Positions 48,501 to 61,314 are shown, counted from the stretch's first letter. The stretch is 64,000 bases of DNA from Nematostella vectensis (GCF_932526225.1 NC_064037.1:5413703-5477702), one strand, 5' to 3'. Made by a program: numbers and translations. The notes: generated by a model not told the origin, from the sequence alone.

Positions 48501-49358
48501 GCATCTTTTTCGATCTCTTCGTCGTCGTCGTCGTCGTCCTTGTTTATGGTCCCTATTCAAAAGTATCACGTGGTATACGTTCCCTGTTGATGAGTTGGTG
48601 TTAATCTAAGTCCCATGGGAGCATTCTAATGGGTGGCAGCGCCCAAACAAGAATATGCTCAACATTTTCCCATTTAAATTGAGTCCCGCTCAGGCGCGTA
48701 CAAAGGGGGATGCGCAGAGTGTACCTATGACTGCGCACCCCCCCCCCTCCCCTACCCCCTTAGCCAATCCTGGGCACGAGCCTGGTGCTAGTTCACACAC
48801 TTTCTTAGATCCACTCCTGGTGTATCCATAGTGACAACCACCGCATTACGTCACATGTGTGTGGCTCATCGTACTCTCGACATCATTACCATAGTAACCT
48901 GTGGTGTGACTGTTCGTTGTCTTGGGTCAGATGTCGTAAGGGACACTTAGTCTTTATGTTCTTGATAATTAATTTAAACATTTTTTTTTCAAGTTCTCCT
49001 ATAGTGGAAATGTTCAAACGCAGTGCTCGAAGAAGTTAAGGGGTGTGGTCTTAAAGATGTGCCCCCACCCCAGGGAGTAAAGGGTAATGTCATTTAAAAT
49101 TTCTGAATATATTTCCAGGAAGTTCGAGAGCTACAAGAGCAGGTCGCTGACCTAATGCATCACCTGCAGGCTCAAGAGGCTATTGCATGTGCACCACAGG
49201 AAACCCGACAGGTTAGTCTACTGTGAACAAAACGATATCATATGCTCCCATCGAAAAGCTTAGTGTTTTGTTTCTTGTAGGAACTACAGGAAGGTCAGAT
49301 GTTTGTTGGTGAAGGTTCAAGTTCGCAGAACCGGAAACCGAGGCGAAAACACAGATGA
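38382..49358 (+). CDS. BRAP: BRCA1-associated protein BRAP (RING and UBP zinc finger E3 ligase), 20 exons
   Basis: Exons 38382-38457, 39923-40141, 40346-40496, 40957-41067, 41403-41481, 42363-42425, 42866-42916, 43009-43074, 44053-44135, 44493-44568, 44993-45060, 45733-45803, 45921-45991, 46388-46429, 46550-46639, 46726-46839, 47046-47096, 47783-47878, 49119-49211 and 49281-49358 give 582 residues (human about 592). BRAP is a cytoplasmic E3 ligase that restrains KSR-dependent Raf-MEK assembly and retains proteins with nuclear localisation signals. The product opens with MSVSLVVIRLEL, has the BRAP2 domain (IGFFSGNPSVETVKGF), a RING-H2 (KCPVCLERM, LCNHSFHGSCLSKW, TCPVCRY), a UBP zinc finger (CLICGHIGCGRYQSSHAY, RVWDYTG, NYVHRLV), then a long coiled coil. 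Intron 5 has a GC donor (41482). Intron 1 carries an inverted copy of exon 10. Confidence 0.96.
38940..39720 (-). pseudogene. Inverted partial duplicate of BRAP exon 10 and flanks inside BRAP intron 1
   Basis: On the minus strand this reads as BRAP 44350-44800: flank GCAGGGGCTGCAC, the pre-acceptor region, exon 10 (39278-39203), its donor GTAATTATA and downstream intron. The exon copy keeps length, acceptor and donor, and encodes CPVCSYFQTNETTTENKC, against CPVCRYLQTPETTTENKC in the working exon. The pre-acceptor segment is expanded into a 39-bp tandem array. The limits are approximate because the outer flank is also part of a dispersed repeat. Confidence 0.85.
39290..39645. repeat. 39-bp minisatellite in the inverted exon-10 duplicate
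   Basis: About eight to nine units of AACATCAAGTCAACAGTAAT plus CATCAAGTCAAAAAATAAT. The BRAP exon 10 acceptor region carries one unit, showing the source. Confidence 0.85.
40541..40918 (+). mobile_element. Internally deleted copy of the 1 kb TTAA element, in BRAP intron 3
   Basis: TTAA at 40537-40540 precedes CCCATTGACCCCC. The interior matches both halves of the 5853-6832 element (CAGTGCTTT region; TTTAGACTGATGCCTGAG) with the middle, including most of both ORFs, missing. The right terminus is not identifiable. Confidence 0.65.
41080..41346. mobile_element. MITE of the CAGGCCCGTA family in BRAP intron 4
   Basis: CAGGCCCGTACCCATGATT on the left and CCTGGGTACGGGCCTGA on the right form an inverted repeat, with a G-run just inside. 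Confidence 0.65.
41995..42205. repeat. Foldback repeat in BRAP intron 5
   Basis: The stretch around GTTTGTTTTGGGAATTCTCG (about 42054) is inverted at about 42130 (CGAATTCTCCCAAACAAA), and the flanks remain imperfectly complementary for about 60 nt further on each side. Confidence 0.6.
45288..45376. repeat. Near-perfect palindrome in BRAP intron 11
   Basis: Arms of 42-43 nt (45288-45330 and 45335-45376) pair with a single bulge in a T-run, around a 4-nt loop. A third partial copy of the arm lies at about 45249-45280. Confidence 0.85.
45362..45525. repeat. TTTA/CATT microsatellite in BRAP intron 11
   Basis: Runs of ATTT, CATC/CGTC and CATT units directly follow the palindrome. The open frames over it (Ile, Tyr, Leu, Phe and Ser/His rich) are repeat artefacts. 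Confidence 0.85.
47200..47455. repeat. Dispersed CCCTAAGG-type repeat in BRAP intron 17
   Basis: Shares GGGACTCCGATAA, TTTTAACCCTAAGG and TTTTATACCCTA with 44695-44935 (intron 10) and, inverted, with about 38990-39080. Confidence 0.55.
48183..48281. mobile_element. 99-bp foldback MITE in BRAP intron 18, 9-bp target duplication
   Basis: The arm TGCGCAGAGCTTTCTGTGTC and its complement form a hairpin of about 40 bp with TACCC/GGGTA ends. AACTACAAC flanks it on both sides (48174-48182, 48282-48290). Confidence 0.85.
48691..48785. mobile_element. Short MITE of the CAGGCGCGTA family in BRAP intron 18
   Basis: CAGGCGCGTACAAAGGGGG and CAATCCTGGGCACGAGCCTG are inverted ends, enclosing the shared TGACTGCGCACCCCCC block. 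Confidence 0.6.
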
Positions 49359-50526
49359 CCGAACGCGAGCATCAATTACCCAGCATGCAATCTGCGAGTG
49401 TGGTAGACTATCAGCACATTTCCCCTTGTTGCGTCTCTGTTATTTCTCATTCTTGAACAAACGAGATTGCGAAAGAACAGAGACACGACCAGATAAGTGA
49501 ACTGATCGAAAGAAACATAAAGAAAGCTCTGCTAGCAGGGTAGCAAGCATTCGGTGGATCACAAAGATGCAACACGATGCTTATATAGCATAATACTTGG
49601 TTTCCAAATCCTTTGCCATACCAGGAAGGGTCACTAGGGTGAACAAGTGCTGTGATTGGGGCACACCCCTCACTTTGCGCGGGAAGACGACTATAGGCTA
49701 TGCGTAGTCATAGAGCATCAAGTTTGTAGACGCACATGACATCCTTCAGACCTCAAATTGCAGGCGCGTGCGTACCCAGGATTGGCTGAGGGGGGGTGGG
49801 GGGGTTGCACAGTCATAGGTATCATATGGAAAAAGCATAGCATTTGAAGATTCCTTTTAATAAGAAATGACCCACTTTTCGGCCGCCATAGGGGGGGTGC
49901 GCACCCCCCTGTATACGCGCCTGAAATGTGTTACTTTCCAAGCAGTGGGGCAAGAACCCCGTTTGCGTGGACCTCTGATTAAGAAGTTATAAATCAGTTC
50001 GAGTTAGCGGAGGACCGTTTGAGGAAAATAAATATTACCTGTGCCATAGTTTGTACAAATGAAACAATAATAAAGATCCAAAATAAGAATCAAATTTGCT
50101 ATATCTGATTACTGAGTAACGAGTTGAGTCGGGCTGAAATACATATGGGCAGGGGGAAGAAAGCATTCGAGTGAGCGTCCAAACCTGGACGGGGAGTGTT
50201 GCGTGACACTACCCCTGATCAAGTTGCATAACCCTCCAAATATCTGTCGCAGTAAAACTAATAGCACTCTTGACGATTCTTTCATTCAAAATGCGAACTT
50301 CCAAGTGTTAGGAACTTCAAGAGCCATCATACAGATGAGCAAACACTGAAAAGGCTGATGACGCTTTAATGTCCTATTTCCGGTCCCTAGTCACGTAATC
50401 GGATTCCGTGAGTGGGTTATGGTGATTGGACTTTTCCTTTCTGTCCGCTTCTCTGAGCCTCACTTCATCCACAGAACTCCAAGTTCGCTGTACTAAGAAA
50501 GAAAGCAAGCTAAAAGAGAATAAACC
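49359..50526. other. Spacer between BRAP and the PLC gene
   Basis: Contains the BRAP 3' region, the MITE at 49761-49924 and the PLC 5' region. No coding exon is seen. A CAG at 50472 could be a 5'UTR splice acceptor. Confidence 0.45.
49761..49924. mobile_element. Short MITE of the CAGGCGCGTACC family
   Basis: CAGGCGCGTGCGTACCCAGG on the left and CTGTATACGCGCCTGA on the right. The interior is the inverted form of 31781-31929. Confidence 0.7.
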
Positions 50527-53251
50527 ATGAAGAGCCCGTACTGGCAAACGCTACTTAAAAAAACAAACATGCTTCAAGTCAACGAATTTACATCCAAGAG
50601 CGGGGAAGTAAAATACCTGCAGAGCGAGCTAGAAAACGTCCATTTGGCGGAAGATTTTGGTGCCATTTTCTACAGAGCTAGAAGCAAAGAAGAACTTGAT
50701 GCTAATTCGATCACATCTGTACTCAGTGGGTCGTCCTTACCTGGTTGGATCGCTGATAACTGTGCCGCACTTGAAAACTTTGATTTACAACGTTGCTTTT
50801 CAATCGTTATAACAACAGATAAACAAAACTGTAGTGCTATTCACTTGGTGGCAAATACGGCAGATACCGCGTCATGCTGGGTTAATGGACTTCATTGCCT
50901 CATTCAAAACAGGGCTAAGGTTGCAGAAGGCGAGGCAAGGAGAAATCTGTGGCTAGGAGAGATCTTTAAGCAAGTTTGCCACGACAAGTACGAACAGTTG
51001 CCGTACGACGATGTTCAGAACTTTTTCAAAACCCACATTTCATTGAAAATAAACAATGAAACATTCCGAAGTAAAACGAAAGACTTCCTCCGGATGAACA
51101 AGCGAAAAGAACGCCCAGAGGATTTCACATTTAATAAGGAAGACTTTATTGAGTTTTACAAGTTCATTTCGAAACGAAAGGAAGTCGATCTGTTGTTTAG
51201 AAACGTGTCATCGAATGGAGCCTGGGTCACGGTCGATGATCTTGAGGATTTCATGACGAAGGATCAACGCTTTGACGTCACGCACAAGACATGCAAGGAA
51301 TTAATCAAGAAATTCGAGGTTTCTCAACGAGGGAAAGCACAGTTACAGCTGGGAATAGATGGTTTTTTGTCTTTTATTAACTCTCAACATGCTAGTCTTT
51401 TTAACCCTGCTCATGAGAAAATCTACCAAGACATGAATCAACCCCTTTCGCACTACTTCATAGCGTCGTCACACAACACCTATTTGCTTGGACATCAGTT
51501 GAAGGGGAGCTCCAGCGTGCAGGCATATCGAGATGTCCTGGAGAGGGGGTGTCGGTGTGTTGAGCTGGATTGCTGGGATGGGGACGATGAGGAGCCTATA
51601 GTATACCACGGCCACACCCTAACATCCAAGGTCCTATTCAAGGATATTGTGCAGGCAATTAAAGAGAGTGCATTTAAGGTATCACCTTACCCTGTCATAG
51701 TGTCTCTGGAGAATCACTGCTCTGTGCAGTTCCAGATAAAAATGGCTGAACATTTGAAAGGGATCCTTGGCAGTCTGCTCTACACCACCCCTGTTGACTT
51801 CACTTTGGATGCCCTACCCTCCCCAAAGTTTTTCCTGAACAAGATTCTGGTCAGAGGAAAGACGGGAAAAAGCATAGTTGATGATAAGGAAATGGACAAA
51901 GAGATTGATTCATTTGACAGAAAAGTTCAAATCGAAAGATCAGTGCAAGAGACAGACTTTCGAGGGAGTAAGGTATCTAACAACAATAGAACATTAGCTG
52001 GACAAGATACACCCAAATCTCTTGATGACCATCTATCAGTGGCTAGTCTGGGCCAAAAGCTGAGTCCACAATCCAGCCCAAGAAGTAGACGCAGGAAAAT
52101 GAGCTGGTCTAGAGCCAAGGAACATGTTGCTGATGAATTATCACAGCTTATCAACTACATCTCTAATGAAAAATTCAAGAGTTTCATTGAGTCTATGGAA
52201 ATGGGTCACTTTTCACAAACACATTCTTTTGTTGAGAGTGAAATGCTGTATTTCCTGGATAAAAGTGCATCTGAATTTGTAGAATTCAACAAGCATCAGA
52301 TAAGTAGAATTTACCCTGGCAACCTAAGGGTTGATTCAAGTAACTACGACCCAATTAAACCTTGGACTGTTGGATGTCAGATTGTTGCATTAAACCATCA
52401 GACAAATTCAGAGGAAATGCAACTACATTATGGCAAGTTCAGACAGAATGGGAACACAGGATATGTTCTCAAGCCAAAATTCCTCCGTGACCCAGAGTTG
52501 ACATTTGATCCTGACCCACAGGATGGAAAATTCCCAGGTGTGTTTCACTCTTACATTGAATGTTAACACAACAGGAATAGGGCATAGGAATAGAATAAAG
52601 ATGAAATAGTTTAGCTCCATCCCTATTCTTATTAACCTGGTAGCCAGCTGTCATTTGGTATTATCTGGAAATTATATGACTTGGGTTATACAAAGGTTAT
52701 ATGCACACAAGCAGATCCAGTGCACTTCATTTCCCAGTGCCAAAGGATTCAATGGAATAAACACAAAAAGAGAGCTGGCTAAGCCTTTATTTTTGTACCC
52801 ATAATAAGAAATATTTTTACTTTCAGGTATTCAACCCAAACGCCTCCAGCTGACAGTTATCAGTGCCTTTCAACTGCTGGAAATAGAAGAGTCCTGGTCT
52901 TTGGTCCGAGATGAACCTGACCCCTACGTCCAGGTAGAAGTTCATGGTGTACCTGCTGACAAGGCAACATTTACCACACATGGCCTTACCGACACCACCT
53001 TAAACCCTGTCTGGAATGAAGAGTTCCAGACAATTGTTCATGTCCCAGAGCTGGCAATGGTCCAATTTGTGGTATATGATGAGGACTATGGATTTGATGA
53101 TTTTCTGGGGCAGGTTGTTATCCCATTTGAATCTCTGATGGAGGGCTATCGGCAGATCCAGTTGTTGGACATGTCTGGTCTGCCACTTCCTGGCACTACT
53201 TTGTTTGTCCACGTCAAAATAAGTGACACTGACTTGCAGGCTATTATCTAA
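50527..53251 (+). CDS. Phosphoinositide phospholipase C, delta-like, 2 coding exons
   Basis: Exons 50527-52537 and 52827-53251 join (CCA G / GT ATT) to 811 residues. The enzyme cleaves PIP2 to IP3 and diacylglycerol at the plasma membrane under Ca2+ control. Order: PH-like region (about 15-130), EF-hand-like helices without clear Ca2+ loops (140-290), X box from about 305, basic Ser-rich linker (about 470-535), Y box (about 540-660) and C2 domain (about 675-811). All six catalytic positions match PLC-delta1 at a constant offset of +5: His316, Asn317, Glu346, Asp348, His361 and Glu395. It is therefore not an inactive PLC-like (PRIP) protein. The C2 loop Asp residues in DEPDPYVQV and DEDYGFDDF are present. 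It is odd that 670 codons lie in a single exon while neighbouring genes are finely split. AATAAA lies at 53874. Confidence 0.92.
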
Positions 53252-54465
53252 GGATCTATCCACAGTCAGTCAGCCAATATATCCCAGGCTTTCTGCCAAT
53301 GCAGAAGTGAAATAATTTTTTTGAAATTACAGAAACTTGGACTAGCACAAAAAAAACAAGGTTAACTGTTCCCAAAATGTATATTGAGTGTAGTAGCACC
53401 TCTATTTACTCTCAAGTAACTCTTAAGTAGTTACCTCAACCTCTGATGCATAAAACTTAAATGCAGTTATAATATTCTGCTACTCTCGCAGACGATTTAC
53501 AATTGCCAAATCACCTTCTGGTTGCCACATCTCTCACTGGCCAATCAAAAAGCTCAAGCAAAATTCAATTAGTTTAAATGATAAAAGCCAGAACAATGTT
53601 TATCAGTTAGGAATTGCTGACAATAGCTCCCCTTAAAATGGCAGTTTGCATTGAAAATGGCAGTGACCTACAGTAATAATATTTGTGTATCAATGTATAA
53701 AGGTTCAAAAAGGGGTAAATACAAAAAGCCCAAATAGTCGTGTTCGTAAACCAGTTTTTGGTTCAAAAAGAGGAATACAGAAGGATACTTGCAAATATGG
53801 TCCTTTTTTATATGCAAACTTACTCTTCAGATCATATCTCCTTGTATAATAATATTGTGTTTGAAGTACATTAAATAAAAGAGAAAAGAAAATCACTGAA
53901 TGTTTATTTTGATAAATTTGAGTTGCTTGGACAAAAACAACAAACCAAAGTGTGTTCCATGGATCCTTTTCTTTTTGATCCAAAGAGCCGGAAAAAAAAG
54001 TGTGACATTTTAACATTTTCTGAGAAAACTCATGCTAACAGCTGTAAGTAATTATTTACCTTAATATGCCTGAAACTGGCCTAAAAGTTAATCACTTATG
54101 GGAAGATACAATAATATTAAGGAGAAAAGCCAAGGTAGCATATTTACAGACTAAGTAAATGGTTGTACATACAACTTTTGTAAAGCTTTAGGGTGATTAA
54201 ACTCTCAAGTGTTATATCCCCCAATTATATCTCCAAGTTCAACCTAACATCTTGATGTTCATTTGAATAGAATTCTCTGGAGGTACACTAGTGTATGGAT
54301 TGGTATTTTGAAAATTTACTTAAATTTGTAAGTTATCAGCTTTGTGAAGAAGCTCGAACCATGAAGTTGTATGGTTGTCACAAGTGCCGTAGATAATCTT
54401 CTGGTTAACAACCAAACAACAGCTGATAAATATTGTCTAGAGAGTTAAAGATCTTGTGTGGTTCT
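53252..54465. other. Convergent spacer between PLC and TMED2
   Basis: AT-rich 3' regions with AATAAA at 53874-53879 on plus. No exon, RNA gene or clear repeat is seen. Confidence 0.5.
53874..53879 (+). promoter_or_regulatory. Candidate poly(A) signal for the PLC gene
   Basis: AATAAA lies about 620 nt past the stop codon, with no gene between. Confidence 0.4.
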
Positions 54466-56288
<1,823 letters not shown>

Positions 56289-56996
56289 AGTAAGGCTGGA
56301 ATTTGGTTAAAATCCGAGTTTTTCTTCACAGTTTTCCACCAAATTCAAGTAACTTCTTTGTCCAAACGCCACGTCGAACAAGAATAGCGTTACAACGCAT
56401 GCGCTTGGTAGTAGACCCACGCTTTTTAAAAAGACCACAGGAAGACCGTTCTAAAAAAAATCGCGAGTTCATTTTGGAAATAAAAAAAGTTTCGTGCACA
56501 TAATAAAGACAAAATAGTATAACGCAAGGAGACGCGTTGGCGTTTTTATTCTAAGAGAGAACACGGAGATGGAAGTGATCGTATGAGCGAGAGCGTCTGC
56601 TTCGGGCTCTTACGCAACGAGACGCCGTCGAGTTGTGTGACTGTTGTCCATGACTCGCTGTGAAGTCTTCCGTGCATCTATTAGAGGACAGACGCACAAA
56701 AAATGAGATTAAGGGACCATTGACTATTTATGCCAGGGGGAAGGGGGTTAGCTTAAATTCTGCACTATCAAGGGGGGGTTACCATAACATATGGAAACAC
56801 ATGTGCGGGTCATCTACTTTTTGTTGTGAATGGCAGTGATCATATGACCTTTTTTTTAGTTTCCCATTTTTAAACTTCTGCGTACACACACACGTTTTAG
56901 TTTTGACACGTTACTGATTTACAATATTGCCGCGTGGAAGTCCAATAATGCATTCTACAAGTATTCAATCACATAGATGTTTTATCCTGAAGTCGT

Positions 56997-57181
56997 AAAA
57001 AATTAGAGAAGATAATGCCTGAGCTAGAGAAAAAGGAGGAAGAAATGAAAGACAACATTGACAAACTTTTTCGAAAAACAAATTGCAAGACTGGGCCACA
57101 GAACAGTATGATTATTCAAAAACAAAACTAGAAGAGCGCAGAAATTTGCTTGAAGAGGTTGAGGTAAAGCCTGAGGAGCTT
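56997..57181 (+). pseudogene. Decayed coiled-coil frame, piece 1
   Basis: The plus strand encodes PELEKKEEEMKDNIDKLFRK, then after a one-base shift LQDWATEQYDYSKTKLEERR and onwards, ending where the TTAA element begins. The charged coiled-coil composition and broken frame suggest a dead gene or transposon ORF. The family is not recognised. Confidence 0.45.
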
Positions 57182-57185
57182 TTAA

Positions 57186-57412
57186 ACAAGGACCCGCACT
57201 ATAAAAGGGCTTAGCTCCGCCCCCTGCTGAATAAGATTCAAATTTCAAGATGACAACACGCCGTAACATTGCGTCGGTAGTGAAACTTTTTAGTTGTGTT
57301 ATAGTTAATAATTTGAACTCGAAAACTACTTGTTATTACGGATTCCAGACTCAATGTACTATTTTTATTTTCCCTTTAATTGTTAAACTGTGTCAAGTAC
57401 AGAGTGAATAAA

Positions 57413-57490
<78 letters not shown>

Positions 57491-57720
57491 TTTATTTTTA
57501 TTATTATTATTATTATTATTCATTGTTAGTAGTCAAAAGAGAAAATAAACCGAGCAAACGAGAAAAAAAGCGCTTCAAAAGTTGAGTTTGGGTTTCGCTT
57601 CTCGTGGGTAAACAAGACACGCTTGACTGAACTCCGGAGCTCTGCACCGCGTAGCAGTTTACTGACAAATGAGCCTTTTTGTGCACCTGGTCCAGGCCCT
57701 TTTATAGTGCGGGTCCTTGT
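57186..57720. mobile_element. 535-bp TTAA-flanked element with perfect TIRs
   Basis: ACAAGGACCCGCACTATAAA at the left is exactly inverted at the right (25 bp in all). TTAA flanks it on each side (57182-57185, 57721-57724). The interior includes the ATT microsatellite. Non-coding. Confidence 0.8.
57412..57520. repeat. ATT/TTA trinucleotide microsatellite
   Basis: More than 30 almost pure TTA units with two interruptions. Confidence 0.95.
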
Positions 57721-57724
57721 TTAA

Positions 57725-58267
57725 TGCACTAGTCAATTGAAACCCCCACCCCCATGGTCCCGGTGAAGCGTTAGGGATTACACTAAAAAGCCCCCACCCC
57801 CACGGGACAAAACTGCTGTCAAAAGCCCCTTCCCCTCGGGATGTAAACTATAGGCAACAACCCTACAACAAGTCATCTGTAAAAAAGCCTATATCTTTCA
57901 AAGCCAGTACACTTTAGCGAATTTGTACAAAGAACCATGAAGATAACAATTACCAAGATAATGGAAAAATAAATTATCTTCATTTGGCGTTAGTTATCAT
58001 TCATATTCGTTTTTGCACATTTTGCCATGCAGCTTGCTACACGCTGATACATGGAATGCTTGCTACAGAAGAAAGTCTCAAACCAGAAACTTACACGACT
58101 TTTGCAAAGTACATTTGTGATGTTATTCATTTGTCCCCAAGCCCCCATGGTATGTGGGGACAAGTGTAAGACTAAAAAAAAACTGTCAATTCCCCCACCC
58201 CCTCGGGACCGATTCTTGTTCAAAAGTTCCGGGACCATGGGGGTGGGGGTTTCAAATGACTAGTGCA
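57725..58267. mobile_element. 543-bp C-rich-ended MITE, TAA target duplication
   Basis: Inverted ends TGCACTAGTCAATTGAAACC and GGTTTCAAATGACTAGTGCA continue into CCCCCACCCCCATGGTCCC. TAA adjoins each end, a 3-bp duplication as in PIF/Harbinger elements. A degenerate relative lies at about 2807-2960. Confidence 0.65.
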
Positions 58268-58588
58268 TAATTGCCCAAACAAAATAGCACATGTCTCAAG
58301 GGGATACCAAAAAAGGATAATCAAAAAAGGAAAGTTAACACATTGACCCCTGAACCGGCCTGTACCGGCTTTGGGAAGTACCCACAACCCAAAAAATTCA
58401 TAAATTCAAAATAAACACAACAAGATGAAGATACTCAGGCATCAGTCTAAGGGATAAATGGTCTTGCAGATATGCATCCAACCAAGGTGTTGGCATCTAC
58501 TCTTAAGCCAAATAATAGCACAGGTTCTTTGACAAATCTCAAATCGAACAAGGAGAGAAAAGCAGAATCACCCCTCTCAATAAAACGC

Positions 58589-58810
58589 TCAAAATACCAC
58601 ACAAGGGAGAGAGATCAGCAAACACAGCTCAAGACACAAATAGATACCTTTATTCTGATCCTCCAGGTACATTTCCTTGGCCTCAAAACACAATGCCCAT
58701 TCCTTGAAGGATTGTACAACCACGAAAATATGTTTACGTATTGCAAAGCATTCTGGGAGATACAGGGGAAAATTCACGAGGGGAGGGCCAGTCAACACTC
58801 CTCTCCCCAA
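58589..58810 (-). CDS. Small ORF B of the TTAA element (73 codons)
   Basis: Reads MGRGVLTGPPLVNFPLYLPE and continues to LLISLPCVVF. It is nearly identical to the plus-strand frame at 6380-6601 in copy 1. No known domain, and expression is unproven. It may be only a by-product of recent copying. Confidence 0.3.
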   Translation of the reverse strand: MGRGVLTGPPLVNFPLYLPECFAIRKHIFVVVQSFKEWALCFEAKEMYLEDQNKGIYLCLELCLLISLPCVVF

Positions 58811-59000
58811 AGTCAGATGGTTTTTTTCTTTTCACCCCGAAGCCAAACGAATCAATTCCAGGTCATACACACCCAGAATAGCAGTGTAAACAATTTTGCA
58901 ATCAATTTGGTTTCAGAAAAGACAGCATTTAGGAGAGCTGTGGTGATTCATTAGAAAATTATTTTCTCATCCGGGCAAAGCCAAACAAGAAAAAATCATC

Positions 59001-59219
59001 ATGAATCCACCTTTGCTTGCAAATATCCATAAGCAAGGCACTCAATTATGCCCCAAAAGACTTCATGATGTCCTGAGACACTCTCCTAATATGCTCATAG
59101 CTGTATTTTTGATGAAAAATACAAGCAACCATCAACTTGTGCTGGCTTCAGCACATCGACGAGGGATTAAAAGTGGGGACCGCAAAGCACTGTTGGAAAG
59201 CTTGGATACCGCTGACTAG
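59001..59219 (+). CDS. Small ORF A of the TTAA element (72 codons)
   Basis: Reads MNPPLLANIHKQGTQLCPKR and ends RKALLESLDTAD. The copy at 5967-6185 (minus) has the same length and differs at three residues (S/G, Q/H, G/S). The fold and function are unknown. The ORF runs towards the terminus, divergent from ORF B. Confidence 0.35.
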   Translation: MNPPLLANIHKQGTQLCPKRLHDVLRHSPNMLIAVFLMKNTSNHQLVLASAHRRGIKSGDRKALLESLDTAD

Positions 59220-59397
59220 GTGCAGCTGTGTTTGACTTTGACGGGCTGTATAAAACTCAGAATAGGGGGGGAGGTATCTGTTTTCAGTCTGTTTTTTGTA
59301 AATTCAGCTCCAAAAAAGCCAGGAGTCAATGGGTTAAAGAGAACAAGAAATAGGCCAGGAAAAGAAAGTCAAAGCGACTAGAAAACACTAGCATTTC

Positions 59398-59734
59398 TGA
59401 AAACAAACCTCATTAACACAGATCCTAGAGAAGAGATACATGACTGCTTAATTACAAAGGAAATGCTACGTATAGCAAGATTGGATAAGTTGAGAAGAGA
59501 CCGACAAATGACTGCACTTAAAAAGTTGCAAACTTTAAAATGGCACAAAGATGCAAGAAAGTATACTGAAGTGAAACTAACAGAGTGAGCTTTGGAAAAA
59601 GAAGACAGACAAGTAGAAGTGAGAGAAAAGATCGAAATAGAAGAAGAAGAGGAGGAGGGAGAGGTGGAGGAAGAAGCTGAAAAAGAAGAAGAGGATAAAG
59701 AAGAGGAGGAAGCAGAGGGAGTTTTTGAATTGTG
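59398..59734 (+). pseudogene. Decayed coiled-coil frame, piece 3
   Basis: The plus-strand frame includes INTDPREEIHDCLITKEMLR, then RIARLDKLRRDRQMTALKKL, an in-frame TGA after YTEVKLTE, then a Glu/Lys-rich run ending GVFEL before a stop. Upstream, an in-frame TAG breaks the link to a short stretch (58268-58334) between two elements, here treated as piece 2. Not recognised. Confidence 0.45.
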
Positions 59735-61314
59735 AATCAGGTCGACTATTGATATAGACATGATTCATTGTTTATGTGAGATTGTGATCATAAGATCATA
59801 GGTGGTTTTGTTTTAGGTTTTTATTGCAAAGACCCACGCAGGTGTGTTGAAGTTGTCCTAAAAGCTAGTGTAAACATAAATTTCAGCGCGCCTGCTGACT
59901 CCAAGCTGGCGTGTTTCCTCTTATAACACATGGACCCTTGACCAATCAAATCGTGCGATTTGATTTGATATCGGATTGCCATAGAAGGACTGGGGAGAAT
60001 TCATCAGTGCTCATTTATAAAAAAATATATAAATGACACGAGTTTATTTCTAACCTTAACCAACTGTGGCTGCCTGTGCATAAAACTAAAAGACAATGCA
60101 GTCCAACCCATGATTATAAATTGGGGGTTACCTTTCCCACAACCTCCCACCTCTTATGCTACGATATGCTCGATGCAGTTATATACTTCATGTCAGACTG
60201 CTATAGAAGGACTGAAAAAACTGCATCTATAAGTACACCCGTACCTGTTCCTATACTTAGGCCTCATTCACCTTCATTTGCCCTCTTTAGCTATGATATG
60301 CTTGATGCTGAGATATGTACTTAATATAAAATGACTGAAAAAAGTGCATATTGCATCTTGTGCCAACCCTCATTCACCTTCATTTGCTCTTTTTAGCTAT
60401 ATTTCTTTGTTTTGTTGAGGTTTGCTCACTGCATCATTCCAAGCTAAATGAGAATATTGCTACACACCACTTTTAGTTGTACTGTACACGGGATCAAAAA
60501 GGAAGAAAACTACTATTGTATATCCACCTCACTTTATTCCGCTCATACCCAGGCTTTGCCCAAAAATGATGAGTTTGAAACCAGCTTTCTCTGTTACTAA
60601 AAATGAGAACGTCATTCAGTAATAATTTCAGGTAGGCCTTAGAGTTCCTTGTATTTATGTGAAATCTACAAACAAACAAAGAATTAAATTTGTTAATTTC
60701 TAGGTACCAAGAAGAGATAAACACCAATACGATTTGAGGGTTTTTTGTTTCAAAACAGGAAGCCTGCATAACATTTGCTTGGTCAAACCCGTTTGCCGAG
60801 CAAGAAAGTGCGATCATGGAGAATTCTAATGATGAGGCGAATTGTAGGTAGCACTGTATTTTGTATAACTTTACTTATCTCACATTTTCCAGTAACATCC
60901 TTGTAAAGTAGAGTGGTCCTGTGCAAAAAACTAATTGAAATCCTGTGCAACAAAATCTAATTGTTAAAGTGTAACAGTAAAGCCAGAACACAAGAGACAT
61001 TACAGTGTTTTAGTACTAAATAAACTTAATAGTAATTCACAGGTTTTTGAAAACCACTCTAACAAAGAAACACAGCATTACCAAGATCCAAAACATTATC
61101 AAAATCAGTAAGATATGAATGACTAATACTGCTTCTTTTTGTTTTTCTATAAAAGAAGGGGGTTATGATATAGAACGGCCATTAACTTTACTACAATAAC
61201 ACAACATCAAGGCATAGATTATACAATATCTTTTATTTTTTATCAGATATCAAACATTACATTGCTAACTAACACCCAGGTGTAAGTTTAGATGTCAACC
61301 CTTTTTCCACTTGC

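Larger units (their letters stand above)
58339..59333 (-). mobile_element. About 1 kb TTAA-flanked TIR element with two small ORFs, copy 2
   Basis: TTAA (58335-58338, 59334-59337) flanks CACATTGACCCC and GGAGTCAATGGG. The element is the reverse complement of 5853-6832 over its length. It carries the 72-codon frame on plus (59001-59219) and the 73-codon frame on minus (58589-58810). Confidence 0.75.

Noticed and set aside
50527-53251. Inactive PLC-like (PRIP) protein
   Set aside because: All six catalytic positions, including the second active-site His, are present.
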